Source of the DNA: Tubulanus polymorphus
Taxonomy: Eukaryota > Nemertea > Palaeonemertea > Tubulaniformes > Tubulanidae
Direction of reading: 5' to 3'
NCBI RefSeq assembly: GCF_964204645.1
Contig: NC_134033.1
Span: 13,828,155-13,892,154 of the forward strand
DNA length: 64,000 nucleotides
Position numbers and translations under genes: made by a program. The notes beneath the pieces were generated by a model, which was not told the DNA's origin, searched no databases, and was given only the letters and a program-made list of their open reading frames with translations. This document shows positions 56,595 through 64,000 of this stretch, piece by piece (within the stretch, counting starts at the first letter, position 1; every line of letters starts with the position of its first letter).

Positions 56595-58603
56595 AATATG
56601 GAATTGGTGCTATTTTGTAACAGGTTTTAGAAAACGGCGATCTCGTCGAACGGCGACGAATCACGCGTCGAAAACTATCGGAATCGATCTGATAATAGGA
56701 CTGCGCTTTTTACACTGAATCCTCGATTGTCTCAGTCTTGGTTTGAATTGCTTAAGGCTAGTTTAAAGTTTAGTGTATAAAAGACCTATAGTTTTGAAAA
56801 TCTAACATTCTGGTATAGTGGGTACACAATTTCAAGTTCTCTTACGCTGACGTTTAGGGTAAAGTGCTTCTATACACATGAATACGTTTGAAACCCTCAG
56901 GTGATCGGTGTTGACATGAACGTATATATGTCCAAAACCCTATTGCCGTATTGGACGTAAACCTACGCCACAAACCTTTAAGGAGTTGATAAAACTAATT
57001 TTCATTGTTTATCTTCAATGCTGTAGGTCTTTTACAAGCATTCTTCGTTACAGAATGCATGTATGACAAGCGTATTATGATGAGGGTTATTTTAGACGAT
57101 TCGATTGTTTTCTAGTTGTGATTCTGATTCCGTTCGTAAAGACGCCGTTGAATCGTAGCGAATGCATTTTTGTAGAATCGTAACTCTGCTGCCGATGATG
57201 ATATCGCGTGTGATTTTGTTTTAGGACCGTAGTTTTTAAAAGTAGTTTTAGCGTTGTGTGTGCAGCGTGTGCGCGCGCGCGTGTGTGTGTGTAGATTCGA
57301 GTATTCGTCGACGTCTGCTAGTGTTGTGGTCGTCTGCATGGTCGCTATGGCAATGATAGTTCGAACGTGTTAGAAAACCGAGAAAAAAGTAATCATGTTT
57401 TTAGAGATTGAGATTTTTTACTTTCGATAATCTATCGACCAATAATCTGACCAAATCATTTTTAAACCGAGATTCAAATTTTTGATATTCCTGGTACGAA
57501 TTTGTGTCTGAGGTATTTGTAATATTTTTTCTGAATTTATGATTTATCGATTAGATTTTATCGAAATATTGCGAAGATTTTTAGGGAATTTTGAAAACGT
57601 TTACGAAATAATTTCTGTTTCGAATGGGAATTTTTACAGCAGTATTTGAACGCACAAAATTTGTGTCTAGTATCTAGGTGTTTCTGCTCTATATTCTAAC
57701 CAACTGCTATCGAATTGCTATTTCCGAGGGAAGAAGCCAAACTTCGAAAATCCTTAAGATCTACGATGGGCAAACCCTTAATTTCAACCAGCTAACTGAC
57801 TTTGATTTGATGTAGGTCTATTTGGTTTGGTTTTTTTTCGAATTAAGTTGCCAAGTGAAATGCGTATGTCTGATTGCTGCGTCTGTTTGATACGTATCGC
57901 ATGTGTTTGACACTAAATGTGTTGCCATCAAGATACAAATTCTTTGAATATTTCAGCAAAAATTTTTTAGAAATTTTACAGGGCCAGAAAATTTCTTTTT
58001 CGACGTTAAATCAAAAATGGTTTGGATCAAAAACTAGTCCGACTGGGTCTTAACTCGAATGTCTGTACAGTAAAACTGGCCAGACTTATTTAAACGTATA
58101 AAGCTTTTAAATTTATGAAAATTCAGGGAAAATTCTCTACGATTTGAAAAGTCCAATTTTTTACGGTAATCAAAGAATTTGATCTGATCCGGCTTAGAAG
58201 GTTAAGGCATGATGATGTAAAAAAACATTAATAAGAACCCTTTTTTCCGAAAAACTACTTTAAAACGAAGTAAATTTGAGTCGAAAGTAAAGAAAAAGTA
58301 ATGTGTGAATTTTCTAGGCAGTTTCCTATGATTAAAAACTTACAACTATTGTGATCAAATTTTGAGGTCCAAATCCGGAGTAATATTATAATATGGAAAT
58401 ATGCATTCCATGAACCCGAAGCATATTATATTGTATTCTGAATGAAGCTTTCCAGCAACAGGTGGCGCTGAAACAGCAGGTCGAAACGATACCAGCAGAA
58501 GATATCGTTGCTATGGTTATCGTTTGGTGTACCACTTTCGGAGATAGGACAGCAGATAAGAGATTCGCCGACAACATTTTGGTAAGTCAAATCTTCATTG
58601 TGA

Positions 58604-59067
58604 CAGGGTCCCTATGACTCCTTGTCTAATCTTCATTGTGACAGGGTCCCTACGACTCCTTGACTTCTTACAAACTCCTTCCAAACGGAAAATGCTTTTA
58701 AAGGTGCTTGAAACTCTTTTAATTTTAACACAAAGTGCGCAAAACTCCTTTAAAACTACTCTGATTTTGAGAAATAGCAATTGGAAATTTGTGTCTAGTT
58801 TGCAGTTGTACAGTAGACTATGCCCAAATCACATGGAACACTTGGAACCAGGATTTTTTTTAACCAACATTAGGCGGTTACCGAATTAGAAACCAATTTA
58901 AAAAGCGCAAAGGATAACAATTTGCTTACGAAACCTCTGAATTACAGAGAAAAACGGTACCAAGTCTACTGTAATTGGGATATGAAAATAGTGCAGATGG
59001 TTCCTCGAAATTTGAAATTTTTTTCTTGAAAACTCCATGCAGAAATGACTGATCTGTAGGGACCTTG
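58604..59067. mobile_element. hAT-like MITE with duplicated left end
   Basis: The left end CAGGGTCCCTATGACTCCTT occurs at 58604 and again at 58642 (CAGGGTCCCTACGACTCCTT). Each is preceded by the same flank, TAATCTTCATTGTGA or TCAAATCTTCATTGTGA. The right end GTAGGGACCTTG closes at 59067. Apart from the 38-bp duplication it matches the other family members. Confidence 0.8.
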
Positions 59068-60739
59068 TATGAGATAATTCGCATGAAAAAAATGATTTTA
59101 TCCTAAACGCGGTTTGTTTGTTTTTGTCATTTCAGTTGTCGCGGCGAAGTACATGCTGATTTCTCATTTGTCGCTTTCCGGAATGGAACACGGAAAGCCG
59201 AACCTTGAACTTAACGACTCTGAATGAGATCTTTAATACGAAAATAAGAAACGCGAAAAGACTCGTGAACCTCGAAGAAAATAAGACGAAGAAAAGAAGA
59301 TATTTTAGAAATAATCGAATTTAGCAGACGGACTCGAATGGTAACCATAGCAATGTAATTGAATCTTGTTCGAATTTTTGCTGAATACGTTTCTCTCGAC
59401 CTACGATGACCTCCTCGTCGAAAGCGTCATCGCTCGGAAAGCTTGATTCGAAGATGTTGCAGAAGCTGTTAACAGGAGAAAACTAGATGTAAATTCGATA
59501 CGGAAGAAAAAAAAGATGCGATAAGAGACGACTGGCATTAATTATTTATTCTTTCCTATTCAGAGTGTTTTTGTTGTATTTAGATTTTTCATTGTACAGG
59601 GCATGGGATTGTTGTTGTAGATTGTGTACAGGGAATAACGAGAGGATGTGCTAACACTTCGCGGAGATTCGATGCGCTTAAGATCGGGCCACTCGATGAT
59701 GCACGAAGCCTAGCAGGTTTAATTCAGAAGGCTAGCCCGTCTTTTGAATAGAAAGACCAAGTCTATCTCATAACTGGTAGGGCTGCCTCTTCAGTTCTAG
59801 AGATTTATCTCTGCGCAGTGTTTAGTTTTGTCGGTGTTTATAGTGTACATTAATGTGGAGATGCAATCGTGTGGATAAAAGAAATCATGGAATTCATCTC
59901 GATTACGACTTATTAAAATTTCCAGTCACATTTCTAAAATCAGGGGAATTTCAAATTCTATCACCGTCTAATTTGAAAATTTTGCATTAAGTTCGGCTTA
60001 AAATTTCGGCTTCGGCTTGAGAATTTGGGTTAACAGAAAATCTATGGCCCCGTGATTACCTTACTGAAAGTTAATTGTAATATTGTCAGAGCTGCCTGAT
60101 TTTCAGAATATCGTGACTATTCTATAATAAGAAATGCTGATTTGATTGTTTTTTTTTTATGCGAACAGGAATATATGAAAAACGTTACTGCTGAGGGTCT
60201 TACTGTTGATAACTGATTAATTTCACCATGTTCTTTCATATTTCAATGAAATGTTCGCGATGACAATTCGATTCGTTGCTAACAGTACTTTTCAGAGGTT
60301 GGCAGCCCTGCATTTTGGTTAATAAAAAGGAAATGCCGCACGTTGTATTTGTTGATTGACGATGGAGAGACTTGTTGTGTACAGAGAATAGAGATGTAAA
60401 GAACCCACTTGTAATATATATATATATATAGATGATTTCATAGATCATGAAACGAAAAACGAAAATTAATCTGAAATTTGCAAAGGTCGTACCTCGGTTT
60501 ATATCATGGTCTTATTCGATTTTGTGACTCTGGACGATTCGAATCTGATAATTTCTGGAAAGTTTTCTAGGCTTTTCTCGGAATACATATTTTTTGAATG
60601 GATTGATTGCTCTGTGGGTGTAAAAACCATCTTCGATGAGATTTTGAGAAATAATACTTGTACGTGTAAAATCGAAGAGTCTAGGCTTCTTACTGTTCAA
60701 TAACCATGGTCAAAATTCATGGAAGCTTGTAAAGCCTAT

Positions 60740-60964
60740 TAGGCTAAACAAAAATGATACCTTGTTTCTCCGCAGCGGCCGGGTCATTTTTGTAAAATAT
60801 GATAAAATTTGTAAACAGTTCATTTCTATAGCGGCCGGGTCTGTTATGGTGAAATTGATCACGATTTTAAAAAAAGTAATGTATAGGGTAGATAGGCGGC
60901 TGGCCGGGTCAACATTTAAGCTCAGCAGAGCGGAGAAACAAAGTATCAATTTTTTTTGGCCTTA
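60740..60964. mobile_element. MITE, GATACCTTGTTTCTCC family, best copy
   Basis: The left arm TAGGCTAAACAAAAATGATA, then CCTTGTTTCTCCGC, pairs with the right arm GCGGAGAAACAAAGTATCAA, then the T run and GGCCTTA. About 34 bp of terminal inverted repeat and 225 bp in total. The interior carries three GGCCGGGTC boxes. Sister copies lie at 25385-25577 and, truncated, near 4316. Confidence 0.85.
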
Positions 60965-62213
60965 GCTTAATCGCCCACGGCCAGGTTCAGATTTCTTTTA
61001 AGCGATTAAGGCTCTGGCTCTTCATTCAATTGATCTCTCGTGAAGAAAACGGTTTTTGACGTGAGAATGATTTTCTGCCCGTATTGTACAAAGGTTAGTT
61101 CGTAGTGAGACTATATGTAGTGCCGCTGTAGAATTTTTCGTAATATCCTGCATGTTCATTTCTCTGAATGGAATAAATTAAATGTTAATAAGCATATTGC
61201 GTGTATTTTTCTTCGTTTGTTGTAAGAAGAATCTTTTTCAAAATTTGACAACCCTCAATAGGGCATGGGTACCTTCATTGAAGCGGAGTTTCTACAAGGC
61301 CCGGCCCGCACAGGACACAATCTTTTTTAATAGCTGTACTTGCAGGCTACGACTGCAGACTATGGAAGCCCTGAGACGACATTGCCAGTTGCTAGTTGAA
61401 AGTTGCGAGTTGAGCGTCAACAACTGTCAAAGGGCCCAGTGCAGTGTCGTACTGGTTTTGCCGTTGATATAATCGCATAAATAAAAGCTTGTCGGCAGAC
61501 CAGTTGGTGGGATTATTTTTTGGGTTGAAAAAAAGAAGTAGATTGCAAGAATAAAACACAGGGCCCAGTTTCACAAAAAGGTTTAAATTTTAAATCGATT
61601 TAATTTCTTCATTAATTCAGTTTATCTTAAATCGATTTAGGCCTCAATTCAGGATTTGTTATATTAAACTTAACTAAACGAACGATAGATTTTAAAATCA
61701 ATCATATTTATTATCATACAACAATTATACAAAATGCCAGGAGTGCTCGAGGAATTATACCGTAAGCTCCTCAAACACGTGGACTTTCAAAAACAACTAG
61801 TCCAACCACCATAGGCGTATAAACTATTAACGAGAGTTTATACACACATGTCATGTCGTTTTATCCCACAACAACAATTATACCTAAATGACAGGTATTT
61901 ATTTGTACTTCATGATCTGTAGGCAAAAAAGTCCAACATAAAAACATTAAAACCAGAGATAAAAACACAAATTCAAACTGGAAAGCTTATGATTAACTAA
62001 ACAGAGTATTTGATTTAGCGTGGAACTGTATCCTGAGTTCAGAGTTAACTCTAACTCACACAACTGTGAAACTGGATTAATTCAGGGTTGACGAATATAG
62101 CAATTGACGATTGGCCGCCGGCGTTGGCGATGTCGGCGGCACCGGTATTCCGTACTCAGTCCGACTCTTGTCGGGAACCAGTCCAATATTAGCATAATCG
62201 AGAATAAACCAAG

Positions 62214-63856
62214 ATGGCGTCGCTCGTAGCGTCCCCGTCTAATATAATTGTTCAAGACCCGAATTACGCCGTTATTTGCAGTCATTTGAATCAATTCGGC
62301 AGTTTACTGGGATTACCGACTATCACGTTCACTGATATTGAACAGTTCATACAACAACACGAGACCAGTGAGTACAAAAACAACGATTTAAATGGAAAAA
62401 ATAATCCATTTCCGGGTTCCCGACCCCTGCTGCACTGTCGAGTTTCTTTTGTTGACATTCATTGGTATTCACTAATTTCTACGCATTAGTTCAGTGACTC
62501 GTATTGATGAGGGTTTTTTGGATTTATATATGTGCCAATCAACAAGTAGTGTCCCTTAAACCTGTAGCTTGAAGCTAGTTGTGGAAACTTCATCATGTTA
62601 TTGTTTGTTAGGCCTGATATAAACTTCATTCATTCAGTTCTGATCCCAGACCTCGGCCAGGCATAGCTATGTAATTTTATTAGCTGCTTGAAAAGTAGCA
62701 TGTTTTCAGACCAAAAAGGGAATGTGGCGCCACAAAGCAGTTTGGGTTTCTCTTCTTGCAGGGAGAATTAGGCTACTCAGTAATTGAGTACCATCTGATT
62801 GACCTTTGGTGTTTGGACATGGGTGTTCTAATAGGCTAAGAGGCAGGCACATTGGAAGCAATTTTTGATTGGTAGCTGAAATTTATATTTTATAAAATAT
62901 CAAACTGTTAACCTTTCTCTCCATCTGTAAGGAAGGTTTCTGAGTGGCTAAACCCGTATCATTAATGGTCAGTTGATAATAACATTGACTCTTGAGTGAA
63001 AATTAGTTAATTTTCAATGACTTAAGTCCAATTCTAACTCAGAACTAGTGATGGAACTGGTCACGCGGTCAGAAAACTAGAGAAAAAGATACAAGTTGAA
63101 TTTGCTTATTGACTGTAAACCAATGACTGTGTTAAACAGATGTTGGTCTGATAACTTGAATTTGTGTTCGTTGCTCCAGGTCAGGCGCTGTCCAGGCCAT
63201 GTTACGTGTATTCTGGAAAGCAGTGGCGATTGGAAAAGTGTCCTTATTATCAGAAAAAATGCCCTTTTGAATATCTCCCGCTCAAATTGCCCTTTTTATC
63301 AAGACAGACGTAGTTAAAACCTGCAAATTTGACACTCGTCCTTTCAGAATTTGCACTTTTTTAGGAAGGATTTCTTAAAAAATACATCAACACTGCCTTT
63401 GAAGGCTGCATTATACTGGAATTTCCTTTCCTTTTCTCCTTTAGCCCGGCGTTCCAATTTTCTTAGATCAGTCCCTGTCCGTGAACGGATCTCTCAGTAA
63501 TATCGTGTTACTTGTAGCTCAGTTGACACGTTACTTCTTCAGATATTTTACAATGCTTCAATCGATGTTTGTTTGTTTTTTAGCTAATGAGTCGTTAGTG
63601 GCGCTAATTATTCGTCTTTTACGCCGAACTCCGCAGAAAAAATTCCATAAAGAACAATGGTTGAAAGCGTTGATTAAGGTAATCATAAAAAAATTGTTTT
63701 ATCCAAATAAACTCGAATTGATGTCATTGAATCTGTTGATCTTTATGAATTTCTGTTTAACAGTTTTGTCGAACTTATTCCGATGTCGACGCGTGGGAGA
63801 TTGAAAAGTTTAATTTTGCGGGTGCGGCAGTTGCGACTAAGTTGCGAGTCCTCAAG
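62214..63856 (+). CDS. RSF1: RSF1-like chromatin remodelling subunit, N-terminal part
   Basis: Three coding exons are visible before the window ends: 62214-62367, 63584-63678 and 63764-63856, all in phase (114 codons); the gene continues to the right. The translation (DPNYAVICSHLNQFGSLLGL; NESLVALIIRLLRR; EQWLKALIKFCRTYSDVDAWEIEKF; TKLRVLK) matches the N-terminal WHIM/DDT-type region of RSF1, which partners the ISWI ATPase SNF2H in the RSF nucleosome-spacing complex; a CECR2-like relative is the main alternative. The ATG is embedded in CAAGATGGCGTC, which is both a good start context and a YY1-type downstream promoter motif. A CCAAT-like GTCCAATATT lies about 30 bp upstream. Intron 1 contains MITE remnants. 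Confidence 0.85.
63190..63478. mobile_element. hAT-like element remnant in RSF1 intron
   Basis: The right part, TAGCCCGGCGTTCCAATTTT then CTTAGATCAGTCCCTG, matches the end of the elements at 39000-39243 and 30241-30474. The left border near GCAGTGGCGATTGG is uncertain. Non-coding. Confidence 0.45.
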
Positions 63857-64000
63857 GTACGTACAGGTTAAGGAAAAAGAAACCAGTTATGGAAACTATC
63901 ACGACCATTACACAGTTCTCGGTCCAGAGCCATTGGTCAGAATAGTTCATCTCGAAATGTTTTAACAACTATATCGTCCAATCTTTACCAAGAACCAGTT

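Larger units (their letters stand above)
56054..62213. other. Non-coding region between angiomotin and RSF1-like genes
   Basis: No supported coding exon. The first part is the 3' untranslated region of the angiomotin gene; AATAAA at 56589 is the first good signal. A pair of exon-like pieces at 58459-58580 and 59138-59226 has good splice sites, but joining them to the angiomotin gene gives an immediate stop, so I do not call them. The region holds a (GT)n run near 57270-57292, a CAGGGTCC MITE (58604-59067), a (TA)n run near 60414-60430, a MITE at 60740-60964 and a GGCCCAGTTTCACA hairpin start near 61562. Confidence 0.5.

Noticed and set aside
58459-59226. Exon-like pieces with good splice sites after the angiomotin gene
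   Set aside because: Splicing from the donor overlapping the angiomotin stop gives a stop codon within a few residues, and no other start is seen.

Overview
The window is nuclear DNA from a metazoan. The genes are split into many short exons with GT..AG introns, exons carry more CpG than the AT-rich flanks, AATAAA signals follow several genes, and small non-autonomous DNA transposons are everywhere. The gene set fits a marine invertebrate, most likely a lophotrochozoan such as a mollusc or annelid: an angiomotin-type Hippo scaffold, a class II CPD photolyase, a laccase-like multicopper oxidase, ShK domains, a Ly6 protein and lineage-specific Ig genes. The species is an inference. All exon models were built by hand from splice sites, reading phase and recalled family motifs; no search was run.

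Layout. 1-3.9 kb holds no clear coding exon, but has a 17-copy 40-bp minisatellite and transposon fragments. 3.98-10.56 kb (+) is a complete TBC1D24-type gene (TBC plus TLDc domains), with an antisense intron-containing tRNA-Tyr and an 808-bp inverted-repeat transposon in its introns. 14.1-18.2 kb (-) holds a multicopper oxidase that has lost half its copper ligands, followed by two ShK exons. 19.1-21.7 kb (+) holds a four-pass MS4A/CD20-like gene and a decayed copy. 22.4-24.2 kb (-) is a Ly6/uPAR-domain gene without its signal exon. 26.6-28.1 kb (-) is a secreted Gly/Asn/His-rich protein.

29.2-32.9 kb (+) is a complete class II CPD photolyase. 33.7-36.5 and 38.0-41.1 kb (+) are two tandem paralogues of a secreted Ig-like protein. 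Their duplicated block begins inside the photolyase 3' untranslated region, and telomere-like repeats lie at the junction. 41.1-48.4 kb is non-coding and holds a 546-bp near-perfect inverted repeat and polypurine tracts. 48.5-56.1 kb (+) is a complete angiomotin-like gene. 56.1-62.2 kb is non-coding and transposon-rich. 62.2 kb to the edge (+) is the start of an RSF1-like chromatin remodelling subunit.

The genes do not form one pathway. The best leads are the degenerate multicopper oxidase and its reading-phase link to the ShK exons, the Ig paralogues whose differences cluster in short segments, a mobile element with a tRNA-like end and exact 9-bp target duplications (one with an empty site visible in the paralogous block), and the 248-bp-arm foldback.
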